Shown: positions 18,689 to 26,806, counted from the stretch's first letter. The stretch is 64,000 bases of DNA from Arhodomonas sp051195215 (GCF_051195215.1 NZ_JBNAZM010000003.1:132952-196951); one strand, 5' to 3'. The notes: a model not told the origin generated them from the letters alone. Made by a program: numbers and translations.

Positions 18689-20158
18689 TCAGCTCAGAAT
18701 GATTCGCAGTGATGCCAGGGCGGCGAGCAGCATCACGAGCAGCCCCACGAGCGAGAGCTGTTCCGCGAAGCGGTTGAAGTCCATCCTGATTTGCTCGCCG
18801 AGAAAGGGAAATGTGACGACCGGCAGGCTTTCGCCGCCGCTGGTATTCAGGCCCAGCAGGTCTTCGGCCTCGCCGCGAATGCGGTCGATGGTCTCTTGCA
18901 GGCGTTGTTCGGCAGCCTCGCGCTCTTCGGTCAGTTCCGGGAATTCGCCGCCCTCGCCACCGACGTCGAGCGTCGGCCCCCCACCGTCTCCGCAATCCTC
19001 GCCGGCCTTGCAGTCGCCATCGCCGTCGCCGTCCCCGTCATCGCCATCGCCATCGCCATCACCGTCGCCATCACCGTCACCGTCACCGTCGCTGTCGTCA
19101 TCGTTGTTGTTCCCATCGTCGTCGTTGTTGTCATCGCCCTGGCCGTCACCATCACCACCGCCACCGCCACCGGTGCCGCCGTCGCTACCACCGCCACCAC
19201 CGGAACCGTCGCCATCGCCATCGCCATCCCCGGTGCTGCCGTCTGACCCACCGCCGCCGCCACCGCCGGAGTCGTCACCATCACCATCGTCGCCGTCACC
19301 GCCGCCGCCGCTTCCGCCGCCACCGCCGCCGCCGGACCCATCGTCGCCGTCGTCGGGGTTCTGGCCGTCATCGCCGTCGTTGTTATCGCCGTCGCCCTGG
19401 TCGTCGTCGTCGTTGTTGTTGCCGCCATCGTTGTTGTCGTCATCGCTGTCATCGCCATCGCCGCCATCGGGCATATCGCTCAGGCAGATGACAATCTCGC
19501 CGAGCTGGGCGTAATTCGGGCACTCGGGTGGCGGGGGCGGATCGTCACTATTCAGACATGCCTCACCGGTCTGGCCCGATGAGTAGCTCCACGACACCGT
19601 GCCATCGCCGTTGTCGGTGAGGTTCTTGACGCCGGTGAAATGCTTCCAACAGCCGTTGTCGCACCACGTCTTCGCCGTGGTGTTCCAAACGTTGGCTTCG
19701 TCCGGCCCCGGCTTCTGCATCGAATCTTCATAGCGCCGATAGGTGCGCTCGCACTCGGCGACACGGCAGAACAGCTGCCCGTTCTCCCAGACCTCATTCA
19801 ACTTATTGCCCGGACACGCCTTAGTAATCGGGTGGATGTCGTGCAGCTGCGAGCGAATGCCATCCGGTTCGTTCGGATTCGGCACATGCTGGATCACCCA
19901 GCAATGCACCTCGCCGGGCGGCAACTCTTCCTCCGGCCCCACGACAATCCGCGCCTCGAACTCGCCGTCATGCACCGACGGTGCCCGCGCTGCCGCATCC
20001 GCGCAGGCCGCCTGGCGGCTGTCGCCCCAGCCGGTGACGTTCATCAGCGGCACGTGGAATTTCGCCGGCAGCAGCTCGGCGGCGCGGGCGTTGCCGGCAG
20101 CCACCAGGGCCATGACGGTGAGGACGATCAATGCGGCGGTAAGCAGCACGCGATCCAT
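18689..20158 (-). CDS. pIII-like adsorption / minor coat protein with Gly-Asp linker
   Basis: 489 aa. A signal peptide (LVAAGNARA, cleaved before AELLP) precedes a Cys-containing N-terminal domain of about 200 residues. Then comes about 165 residues composed almost wholly of Gly, Asp, Asn and Ser, a helical stretch, and a single C-terminal TM helix (LSLVGLLVMLLAALASLRIIL). This is the classic pIII layout: receptor-binding domains, glycine-rich tether, membrane anchor. The linker is strongly acidic, unlike that of Ff phage, which fits a saline habitat. Confidence 0.87.
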   Translation of the reverse strand: MDRVLLTAALIVLTVMALVAAGNARAAELLPAKFHVPLMNVTGWGDSRQAACADAAARAPSVHDGEFEARIVVGPEEELPPGEVHCWVIQHVPNPNEPDGIRSQLHDIHPITKACPGNKLNEVWENGQLFCRVAECERTYRRYEDSMQKPGPDEANVWNTTAKTWCDNGCWKHFTGVKNLTDNGDGTVSWSYSSGQTGEACLNSDDPPPPPECPNYAQLGEIVICLSDMPDGGDGDDSDDDNNDGGNNNDDDDQGDGDNNDGDDGQNPDDGDDGSGGGGGGGSGGGGDGDDGDGDDSGGGGGGGSDGSTGDGDGDGDGSGGGGGSDGGTGGGGGGDGDGQGDDNNDDDGNNNDDDSDGDGDGDGDGDGDGDGDDGDGDGDGDCKAGEDCGDGGGPTLDVGGEGGEFPELTEEREAAEQRLQETIDRIRGEAEDLLGLNTSGGESLPVVTFPFLGEQIRMDFNRFAEQLSLVGLLVMLLAALASLRIILS

Positions 20159-20229
20159 GAGCGCGGACCCTCGCTCGGGCGGTGGGAATCGACGGGGTGA
20201 CGGCGGCCGTCACCCCGCCGGGGGTGGCA

Positions 20230-20304
20230 TCAGTAGATAACGGCGCGCACGCCGGCGCAGAAGGCAAGGCCCCAGGCAACGCCGATGAGCGCGCCGGTGA
20301 ACAT
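20230..20304 (-). CDS. 24-aa hydrophobic micro coat protein (pVII/pIX-like)
   Basis: ATG at 20304 with GGGAGGG eleven bases upstream encodes MFTGALIGVAWGLAFCAGVR plus AVIY. It is one hydrophobic helix in the gap between the major coat gene and the pIII-like gene, where inoviruses place their tiny end-cap proteins (32-33 aa in Ff). Its size makes it easily missed by gene callers. Confidence 0.65.
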   Translation of the reverse strand: MFTGALIGVAWGLAFCAGVRAVIY

Positions 20305-20317
20305 CGCTCGCCCTCCC

Positions 20318-20575
20318 TTACGCCTTGCGGATCATGGAGATGACGATGCCGGCGAGCACGATGAGCGCCACCGCACCCACCACGGCCGTCGCCACGGTGC
20401 CCGACTGGTCCTTGGCGGAATCCAGCGCATTCGTCGCCGGACCGGCGAGGTCGGGCATGTTGCCACCAGACTGCGCGAGCGCAGTCGTGGCGCTGGCACC
20501 GAACACGGCCGCGCCGGTGGCGACCTTGGCGGCGGTGGACTTGCCGAAACGATGGACGGCATTCACGATCTTCAT
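20318..20575 (-). CDS. Major coat protein (pVIII analogue)
   Basis: 85 aa. A long signal sequence with Lys/Arg (KIVNAVHRFGKS) and a hydrophobic core ends at ALA, giving a mature protein of about 51 residues that starts QSGGNMPDL. The mature form has an acidic/amphipathic N terminus, a TM helix (VATAVVGAVALIVLAGIVI) and a basic C terminus (MIRKA), the standard architecture of a filamentous-phage coat subunit. Confidence 0.92.
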   Translation of the reverse strand: MKIVNAVHRFGKSTAAKVATGAAVFGASATTALAQSGGNMPDLAGPATNALDSAKDQSGTVATAVVGAVALIVLAGIVISMIRKA

Positions 20576-20580
20576 CGGGT

Positions 20581-20820
20581 TTACCTCGCTTTTCGCAGAA
20601 GATTGAGGATCAGACCCAGTGCGATGCCCATGGCCCACATCGCCAGTACGCTGCCAAACGTCCATTCGGCGGTGGGCCAGTGGGGCGCGAACAGCTCGTG
20701 GGTCCAGGCGAGCTGTTCATGCTCGGCGGGGGTTACCAGTACGTAACCCCCGCAGTCTTCCAGGGTCTTGGACGTGGCCGTCACAAAGCCCTGGCGGGTG
20801 ACTTCGGCGCACAGCGCCAC
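20581..20820 (-). CDS. Small membrane-anchored phage coat-like protein
   Basis: 79 aa with a GTG start directly after the stop of the ssDNA-binding gene (TAAGTG). The N-terminal half has two Cys (MALCAEV, LEDCGGYVLVTP) and the C-terminal half is one TM helix ending in NLLRKAR. Similar small proteins sit between the SSB and major coat genes in Xanthomonas and Pseudomonas inoviruses. Likely virion or assembly role; not assignable further. Confidence 0.65.
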   Translation of the reverse strand: MALCAEVTRQGFVTATSKTLEDCGGYVLVTPAEHEQLAWTHELFAPHWPTAEWTFGSVLAMWAMGIALGLILNLLRKAR

Positions 20821-21216
20821 TTACGCGCCCTTTTTGCTCGCGCCGGTGCTGGCGGCGGCGCTCTCGCCGCTGGCGCTGCTAGTGCTGCTACCCGGGGCCT
20901 TGTCGGTGGCCGGCAGGCCGCCGGTACTGGTGTCGCCGCCGGTGGGGCTGTCTTCGGGCTCGATGGCGAGGCCGTGCATGCCGGTCTTGCCGCCGCCGGC
21001 CATGTGCAGCCGCACGCGCAGCTTGTGCTGACGCGGCAGCGTCGAGGCGTCGAGCTGGTCTGCCACGTCGGGCTCGCAGGGCATGGTCATGGGGATGACG
21101 CCTTTGACGTCCTTGGTGTCCTGGCGCTCGGCGAGGAACAGTTTCGTGTAGGTGTTGCCGTCGACGGTGATCCGCCGCACGCCGAGGATGTCCACGTCAA
21201 TGATCTGGTTCATCAT
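20821..21216 (-). CDS. Phage ssDNA-binding protein (pV analogue)
   Basis: 131 aa from ATG 21216, with AAGGAGT eight bases upstream. The N-terminal about 85 residues are beta-rich (IIDVDILGVRRITVDGNTYT, KLRVRLHMAGG), as expected for an OB-fold ssDNA-binding protein. The last about 45 residues are low-complexity Ser/Gly/Ala/Asp. It would coat the single-stranded genome before extrusion. Assignment rests on size, fold pattern and synteny with the coat genes. Confidence 0.7.
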   Translation of the reverse strand: MMNQIIDVDILGVRRITVDGNTYTKLFLAERQDTKDVKGVIPMTMPCEPDVADQLDASTLPRQHKLRVRLHMAGGGKTGMHGLAIEPEDSPTGGDTSTGGLPATDKAPGSSTSSASGESAAASTGASKKGA

Positions 21217-21309
21217 GGCTTTGTACTCCTTAGGTTCTCCAAGCCGGCAGTACTGCTTTCGCGATGCCGTGCCGGCACTCGGCACCGTTGCCAGGCCTTG
21301 AACGTCGCC

Positions 21310-22161
21310 CTACGTTCGGGGCGGCGACTCGGCCGGGTTCGTGTAGGAAGCACCCGGACGACAGCGACGGATGCGGTGTCGTGGGGGCGTGGCGTCCGGG
21401 TGAAGGGGGGTGGCGTGGCGCACAGAACACACACCACCAGCCAGTGAATCGGGGGCGATACGCCGCACCTCGTCACCGAGGGCCCAGGCGAGCCAGTCGG
21501 CGACGCTGCGTTCGGCGTCGGCGAGGCCGTCATAGTCCGCGCCGATGGCCCAGAGCTGGTCAGCGGCCTTGTTGAGCAGTTGCCGCGCCTCGCTCACGTT
21601 GTCGGGCTTCCACAGACCATAGCAGTAGTCACGGCAGGGGCGAAGCGCCGCCCGGCACATGACGAGCGCCGCATACTCGGCGGCGTTGCCTCGCGCCAGT
21701 TGGGCGCAGGCATCGGCGTGGATCAGGCCCATCAGCAGCACCGTGGCGCGCTGGCGCTCGGTGAAGGTGGCGCGGGCTTCGCGCTGGATGGCCGGGCGCC
21801 AGTTGTCGGTGCCGCGTGCGGTCTCGAAGGCGAGCCACGCCTGAAAGTCGGCCTGCCAGTCGGCGGCGGGCGCGGGATCGGCGCCAACGTGGCGCAGCAC
21901 CTGCCGGGCGTGGGCGATGGCCGCCGGGGCGTCCGCGAGGGTCTGCGGGGTCCGCAGATCCGGCGCGTAGGGGCGGCACTCGGCGAGGGTGGCGCGCACG
22001 AGGGCGAGTGTCGGCACCTGAGCGTCCGCGTCGCCGGCGTGGCGGTTGATGAGCACGCGGCAGTGACCGAGGGCAGCGTATAGCGCCGTCGCGTGGCCGG
22101 CCGGGGTTTGGTAGCGGCCCCGGTAGGTGACGGCCGGGATGTAGCGGCTAGCGTAGGGCAT
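21310..22161 (-). CDS. Hypothetical inovirus protein
   Basis: 283 aa, mostly helical, Ala- and Arg-rich. It overlaps the end of the preceding gene by 14 bases. The last about 40 residues (rich in Pro, His and Arg) look less conserved in character and may be spurious extension. Three Cys occur in CRAALRPCRDYCYGLWKP. I do not recognise a family. It is part of the leftward early operon. Confidence 0.55.
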   Translation of the reverse strand: MPYASRYIPAVTYRGRYQTPAGHATALYAALGHCRVLINRHAGDADAQVPTLALVRATLAECRPYAPDLRTPQTLADAPAAIAHARQVLRHVGADPAPAADWQADFQAWLAFETARGTDNWRPAIQREARATFTERQRATVLLMGLIHADACAQLARGNAAEYAALVMCRAALRPCRDYCYGLWKPDNVSEARQLLNKAADQLWAIGADYDGLADAERSVADWLAWALGDEVRRIAPDSLAGGVCSVRHATPLHPDATPPRHRIRRCRPGASYTNPAESPPRT

Positions 22162-22375
22162 CGGTCGTCGCCTCCTCGCCGCCAAAACCCACTTCAAGCT
22201 GCGTCGTCAGCCGCTCGACGGCCTCCGGCCTAACCTCGCCCTCTATCAGGAGCGTCTGGATAACCGTCTCAAGCGCTGCTTGCACGCCGCATTCACCCGG
22301 TACCTTCCACGCCACCGCTTTAAGGCGGCTCACGACACGCATCGCTTCCATCTGCCGGCTGCTGCGATCACACAT
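22148..22375 (-). CDS. Small helical inovirus protein
   Basis: 75 aa from ATG 22375. The pattern of VQAALETVIQTLLIEGEVRP followed by EAVERLTTQLEVGF resembles the protein at 33506-33754, which lies next to a second alpA-like gene. Both are probably products of the same inovirus gene family. Function unknown. Confidence 0.6.
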   Translation of the reverse strand: MCDRSSRQMEAMRVVSRLKAVAWKVPGECGVQAALETVIQTLLIEGEVRPEAVERLTTQLEVGFGGEEATTDALR

Positions 22376-23057
22376 GGCTAGCCTCCGTGAGCGTGACATC
22401 GGCTGGCATCTTCCGCCGGATGGCCGCGACGGCTTCGTCGTACGTCTCACCGCTGCCGTACCGCTGCGGGGTGAAGTGCGGGCATTGCTGGAAATAGGTG
22501 ACGAAGCGGCCGTGCTGCTGACGCACGATCAGTCGCCAGGTGTTGCGGTCCTGGAAGGGGCGCGGTGCCGGTCGCTGCGGACCCGTCATGCCGTTAGACG
22601 CCCAGTACGTGACGTTACCCGGATGCTTGCGCGGGCGCGGCTTGGGAGCGCTCGGCTTGGCGCAGACCGGGCGCGGGGCTTTGACGCCCTTGGGGCGGAT
22701 GCGGCGACCCTGGGCGTGAACGCTCTCATACGGCCAGCGCAGACCATAGTCCGTGGCCAGACCGGCACCGGTGACCCAGTTGGTCTGTCGGGGCCGGCAG
22801 GCGAAGGGGCGCCAGGGGCGACAGCATTCGCGGCGGAAACGGGCGCAGTAGTCGGCCCACCGCTCCCGTTTGCCGTTGGTGATCGGCCGCCACACGATCA
22901 TGGCACCGTGGCGGAATTGCTTCACGCGGCCCATCTCGCGCCGCCACTGTTCGTCGAACCGGTAGACCCACTGGCCGGTCTGGACGCGGAGCGTACCCGA
23001 TTCCAGGGCTTCGACGATGGTGTCAGTTGCCTCGAAGGCAGGGAGGTAGGCCGTCAT
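22368..23057 (-). CDS. Hypothetical inovirus protein, basic and aromatic-rich
   Basis: 229 aa starting MTAYLPAFEATD at 23057, overlapping the alpA stop (ATGA). It is rich in Arg, Trp, Pro and Cys (FRRECCRPWRPFACRP), which suggests nucleic-acid or metal binding. Its C-terminal part (FVTYFQQCPHFTPQRYGSGE) looks like a small folded unit. No family recognised. Confidence 0.6.
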   Translation of the reverse strand: MTAYLPAFEATDTIVEALESGTLRVQTGQWVYRFDEQWRREMGRVKQFRHGAMIVWRPITNGKRERWADYCARFRRECCRPWRPFACRPRQTNWVTGAGLATDYGLRWPYESVHAQGRRIRPKGVKAPRPVCAKPSAPKPRPRKHPGNVTYWASNGMTGPQRPAPRPFQDRNTWRLIVRQQHGRFVTYFQQCPHFTPQRYGSGETYDEAVAAIRRKMPADVTLTEASHV

Positions 23058-23254
23058 TCCCAATCCTCCGCTTCCAGGCACATGCGGCGCAGGACTTCCA
23101 TGTTGATCAGCGGGTAACGGCCGATCTTCATGGTCGGGATGTAGCCCTTGTTGATCCAGCCGCGCACCACTTCTTCGCCCACGCCCGTCAACTGCGCGAA
23201 GCGCTCCTTGCTCATCAGTGGGGTGTTCGGTTGTTCAGGCGCGGGCGTTTCCAT
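23054..23254 (-). CDS. AlpA/excisionase-like DNA-binding regulator
   Basis: 66 aa. The core SKERFAQLTGVGEEVVRGWI followed by NKGYIPTMKIGRYPLI is a MerR/AlpA-type winged helix found in excisionases and phage activators. The ATG at 23254 has AGGAG about nine bases upstream. It opens the leftward phage operon and is divergent from the S24 repressor, so it is either the activator or the excisionase. A homologue lies at 33306-33509. Confidence 0.8.
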   Translation of the reverse strand: METPAPEQPNTPLMSKERFAQLTGVGEEVVRGWINKGYIPTMKIGRYPLINMEVLRRMCLEAEDWE

Positions 23255-23333
23255 ATGCTGGCTCCTGCACTGTAATGAACTGTGGTGCACTGTCCTCAGG
23301 GACTATGTAGCCGCTGATGAGAACCATACTGCA

Positions 23334-23412
23334 CTATAGAGCCTAATGCAAGTATTTAGAGCCTACTAAAGGCTCTTTGAGATCTCGCCTCCACGGGATT
23401 AGGCCCTATAGA
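23334..23412. promoter_or_regulatory. Immunity-region operators between alpA and repressor
   Basis: CTATAGAGCCTAATG at 23334-23348 and GATTAGGCCCTATAG at 23398-23412 are inverted copies (13 of 15 match). Between them sits AGAGCC-N7-GGCTCT (23358-23376). Three related sites in a divergent promoter region are the layout of a phage genetic switch, presumably bound by the S24 repressor. Confidence 0.7.
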
Positions 23413-23438
23413 GTCATGCCAACGTCTTGGAGAGACAC

Positions 23439-24152
23439 GTGACGCGCCCCAAGTCCGAACCACACACTGTCGCCGAACCAACTTGGGACACGGAGAGGTT
23501 CAGTCAGCGATTGCGGCAGGCTCTAGGTAACCAGTCGGTATACTCCATAGAGCAACAAACCGGCATAGCGCAGAGCTTGGTCCGGAAATATTTGAACGCG
23601 CGCTCTATCCCTGGTGCAGATAAGCTCGTCGCCTTAGCTCAGGTCACAGGCGTTTCGCTGACGTGGCTAGCTACCGGTGAAGGCTCCCAGGAGGTCACCC
23701 CCTCGCCGGCATCACAAGCGAACACCGAGATCGTCGACGAGTACGCTCTGATACCCCGCTATGACGTTCATGTCAGCGCAGGCCACGGGGCCGTGGTCGA
23801 GCGGGAACAGGAAGTGCAACGACTTGCCTTCCGCAAGGACTGGTTACGTCGTGAAGGGTTTACCCCGGATAACCTCGTCCTGGTCACGGCCATGGGCGAC
23901 TCCATGGAGCCGACGATCGGAGAAGATGACCTAATCCTCGTCGACACCAGCCGCAACGAAGTCCGCGACGACTCTATCTATGTGCTTCAGGTAGACGGCG
24001 AAACTTTCGCCAAGCGGTTACAACGCGACTGGTCAGGCGGCGTGTGGATACGCTCCGACAACCCCCAGTATCACGATCAACACGTCGGGCCTGACGACTA
24101 CAAGAACTTGAAAATAGTTGGCCGCGTTGTATGGATAGGCCGCCGCGTTTAG
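23439..24152 (+). CDS. S24/LexA-like phage repressor
   Basis: 237 aa. An N-terminal XRE helix-turn-helix (SIEQQTGIAQSLVRKYLNAR) is joined to a peptidase S24 domain with the Ala-Gly cleavage pair in HVSAGHGAV, catalytic Ser in AMGDSMEPTIGEDD, and catalytic Lys in ETFAKRLQRD. RecA-stimulated self-cleavage would release the prophage after DNA damage. The GTG at 23439 has GGAGAG upstream; a TTG at 23427 is possible. Confidence 0.92.
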   Translation: MTRPKSEPHTVAEPTWDTERFSQRLRQALGNQSVYSIEQQTGIAQSLVRKYLNARSIPGADKLVALAQVTGVSLTWLATGEGSQEVTPSPASQANTEIVDEYALIPRYDVHVSAGHGAVVEREQEVQRLAFRKDWLRREGFTPDNLVLVTAMGDSMEPTIGEDDLILVDTSRNEVRDDSIYVLQVDGETFAKRLQRDWSGGVWIRSDNPQYHDQHVGPDDYKNLKIVGRVVWIGRRV

Positions 24153-24264
24153 CAGCCCTAGCAAGTAAACGCAGCCACGTTACTAGGAGACCATCCGCAT
24201 GGTAAATGCCTAGCACAAACGCACCAAAACCATAGCTGCGCAGCCATTCCCGAAACAATCCACA

Positions 24265-25137
24265 TTAAGTCTCGGGTTTAAATCGAAAACGGAGTTGCCG
24301 AAATTTTCTTTTTATTTTCGAATCTGCGGGCATTGGCAACATCCCAGCGCGCTGTACGGCGGCAGCTGCCGATCGGTCGAAAGATGAGTCACCGCTAGAC
24401 TCTACGACCCGAGCACTCATGACCACGCCGCTCGGGCTGAGACGCACCTGAATAATACACGATAATCCATCACTAATGCCCGGAGGCCGAATCCACGCAG
24501 CTTGGATCCGTTGTTGCCATATTGGAATATACTGCTCCCTCGCTTCTTTCAATTTTTTCGAAATTCTACGTTGACGCTCTTCTTTCAGTCGCTTTTCACG
24601 TTCACGCCGGCGCACTTTTTCGGCCATGCTTGCCAAATCAATATCGCATTTGTCTTCCCATTCCGCCAAAATCGTGGCGCTTCCTGATAAGTCAAAAAAC
24701 AAGTCCACATGAGGTCGGCCTAGCGGAACACGAATAACAAGCCTCTTATGCTTTGGAGCTTTTCTTACAAGTTTCTCTACAAGCGGAGGGTGAGCGCTGA
24801 CAGTATTTATAGAGGTGAAAAGTAAATCCGCATGCTGCGGTTTTGATTTGTCAAAACGATAGATAACCTCTCGAACCAAGTCACCGGATTCGTATTTCAG
24901 CCCTTTCAGCCCAGCGAGCACTTCTTTATCGCTCTGATAGCAGCCCAGAAAAAACCTGATATCCCTATCGGCCTCATTTGTGTATGCGGTGAAAGATACC
25001 GCATCCGTAATGGGGTCTACTCGCTTAGAAAGCATCCATGCTTTATTTTCACCAACTGTTTTGATTGGCGACTCTGCTACCGCAGAACTGATAATCAGTG
25101 AGAGAACCATAAAAAGCGAAATTCCATATCGCTTCAT
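24265..25137 (-). CDS. Secreted VasI/TagO-like protein fused to a TolA C-terminal domain
   Basis: 290 aa. A signal peptide (residues 1-21, cut after AVA) leads to residues 22-165, which resemble the VasI/TagO domain: a WMLSKRVDPITD start, a Cys66-Cys164 pair, VIYRFDKSKPQ, KRLVIRVP and FDLSGSATILAEW. Residues 168-200 are a highly charged helix. Residues 203-288 match TolA domain III in order: a helix ending AAWIRPPG, then SCIIQVRLSPSGVVMSARVV, FDRSAAAAVQRAG, LPMP and RFRFKPE. Codon use is AT-richer than in the phage structural genes. It is inverted relative to the repressor. Periplasmic decoy of TolA is my inference. Confidence 0.8.
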   Translation of the reverse strand: MKRYGISLFMVLSLIISSAVAESPIKTVGENKAWMLSKRVDPITDAVSFTAYTNEADRDIRFFLGCYQSDKEVLAGLKGLKYESGDLVREVIYRFDKSKPQHADLLFTSINTVSAHPPLVEKLVRKAPKHKRLVIRVPLGRPHVDLFFDLSGSATILAEWEDKCDIDLASMAEKVRRREREKRLKEERQRRISKKLKEAREQYIPIWQQRIQAAWIRPPGISDGLSCIIQVRLSPSGVVMSARVVESSGDSSFDRSAAAAVQRAGMLPMPADSKIKRKFRQLRFRFKPET

Positions 25138-25271
25138 CTTTGCCCCCTAGAAAATCGCACCGCCACCCATGTATTCGCACAACCCAGGTCAGGCGGCTGC
25201 TGTAAGTGTGAAATCGACGTTTATCGCATCATACGGAAGGAACAGACGGCCGTCTTCCGTTCGGTCGATGA

Positions 25272-25514
25272 TGCCAGCGTCGAGCAACCTGTGCAGATCT
25301 CTGCGAGGTAACCGGACTAGCGAAGGGAACGGTCACGCGGTACGAGCAGACCGGAAGCGCACCGCGCACAGAAGTCATTGAGACCGTCTGTGCCATTTGG
25401 CCCAAGTACGCCCACTGCCTTGTGACAGGGATGACCGACCCGGCGAATGGGCACATCAGCCCAGAGATTGAGAAAGCCCGCAATAGCTCGCCAGGGGCGC
25501 CAGAAGCTTCCTAA
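25272..25514 (+). pseudogene. 5'-truncated XRE repressor remnant
   Basis: An open frame without a usable start encodes VTGLAKGTVTRYEQTGSAPR and, after an internal stretch, VTGMTDPANGHISPEIEKAR and SSPGAPEAS. This matches the C-terminal half of the repressor at 32933-33217 (MTGETDPANGQVSPEVEQGR, SSPGAANVS). No ATG, GTG or TTG occurs in frame before the helix-turn-helix and a TGA precedes it, so the gene is broken. It is left over from another element of the same family. Confidence 0.75.
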
Positions 25515-25560
25515 TCGCCGCGTCATTTTCTGCCACACGCTTTAACCCCCCGTGCCACCC

Positions 25561-26232
25561 TCAATTCTTTAGAAGCTTAACCAATGTCCGGCCGCTTTCG
25601 CTAGGGTGATAAATATCTTCCGTATACCCCTCCGCTATAACAAGCCCGCTGCCTTGCAAAGACTGTGCTATCGCATCATCGAGAAATTCTTTGAATGGCC
25701 GTCTCAATGTGGGGTCATATTGATCGATCCTCTTGTAATAGTCTTCCAGTTCGTGAAGATCGCCAATAAAGGTATTGTTGATAACGCTGGCAAGGCGCTG
25801 AAACATGTCGTAATCAATATCCCCGCGAAGGCAACCAGCATACACCTTCCCTAAAATGGAGGCTTTGTCAAAATGATCTTGTTGCTGTAACAAAAGGATC
25901 AGCCCTTCTCCCACGCGTCGCCTGTAAGAGGGATCTGATTGTAGCTTCCTAACCTCATGGCTAGGCACCTGACCACATGACTGTTTTGCTGATTCTAGAA
26001 AAAACGCCACCTTCTTCATGAAAACCTTGTTATCAATTGTGTTACCAAGGTTCCAAATTTTTGCAAGAATGCCTACGAACGGAATATCCTTTAGCACCCC
26101 ACTATCCATAGCTGCATCCAGTGCAGTCTCGGTAACGGTGCTGACAAAATCCCTCCCGCTTTCCGAAAAGACAGAGTCGACAAGTGCCTGCCCCATGTTT
26201 TCGCGAGAATGGCCACCAGGTTCTTGCCCCAT
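25561..26232 (-). CDS. Uncharacterised helical cargo protein
   Basis: 223 aa from ATG 26232, preceded by AAGGGG. The N terminus has a stretch DIPFVGILAKIWNLGNTID that could be an amphipathic or re-entrant helix; then FMKKVAFFLESAKQ, YRRRVGEGLILLLQQQDHFD, ILGKVYAGCLRGDIDYDMF and RLASVINNTFIGDLHELEDY. The pattern recalls a widespread family of unnamed proteins, often near defence or mobile genes. No catalytic motif seen. AT-richer than the phage core. Confidence 0.6.
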   Translation of the reverse strand: MGQEPGGHSRENMGQALVDSVFSESGRDFVSTVTETALDAAMDSGVLKDIPFVGILAKIWNLGNTIDNKVFMKKVAFFLESAKQSCGQVPSHEVRKLQSDPSYRRRVGEGLILLLQQQDHFDKASILGKVYAGCLRGDIDYDMFQRLASVINNTFIGDLHELEDYYKRIDQYDPTLRRPFKEFLDDAIAQSLQGSGLVIAEGYTEDIYHPSESGRTLVKLLKN

Positions 26233-26491
26233 CACTACACCCCTTAGCCGAACGGAAATAATACTCGGCTTGCTCGGACGTATCGTCCCGAGCTTCCCAC
26301 ACGTTGTTAGATCGCAGGTATAGCCCATCGCTGATCTCACCATGCCCGTTTCGCCCAGGCACGTTGCAGGCGTCGGAAACCGGCCTTACAGTGATAAACA
26401 TCACACTTTCAGAGTGAACAGGCAACCATCGGGCTAGGAGCTGCCCAGTGCCACATCGGTGGCTGTTGCCCTACAGACAGGGAGGTGCCAT

Positions 26492-26806
26492 ATGCGAATC
26501 CTACCGTTCGTGCTCGCTGCTGGACTGTCGCTCGCCGTTGTCCCGGCCGTCGCTGATGACCAGCGCAAACCCGATCCACTGCCCAACCTGGGCGATGCGG
26601 CCATCGAAGGGATGCGCGACGGCGCGCACATGATGGTCGACCAGCTCTTTGGCGATAAGCGCAAACGCATCATCGGCTATCGCGAGGAGTGGGTGCCCGG
26701 CAAGCCGATGGAGGAGTGCATCGGGCCGGACAAGGAGCTGAACGAGAACGTGTTGCGCTGCCGGCATGGGTACAAGCGCCGCGTGCCCATCTACGCAGAC
26801 GAGTAG
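26492..26806 (+). CDS. Small secreted cargo protein
   Basis: 104 aa with a clear signal peptide (MRILPFVLAAGLSLAVVPAVA, cut before DDQRK). The mature part has two Cys (MEECIGPD, LRCRHGYK) that may form a disulfide. GGAGG lies six bases before the ATG. It is followed by the DUF2726 gene after 20 bases, so they may form an operon. No family recognised. Confidence 0.6.
   Translation: MRILPFVLAAGLSLAVVPAVADDQRKPDPLPNLGDAAIEGMRDGAHMMVDQLFGDKRKRIIGYREEWVPGKPMEECIGPDKELNENVLRCRHGYKRRVPIYADE

Noticed and set aside
18931..19467. Long low-complexity frames (Met/Ala/Thr-rich and Pro/Ser-rich) in the pIII linker region
   Set aside because: Other-frame readings of the Gly/Asp repeat; the pIII frame has signal peptide and TM anchor.
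19000..19480. Possible tandem-repeat array or CRISPR
   Set aside because: The repetition is codon-level low complexity, with no constant repeat or spacer structure.
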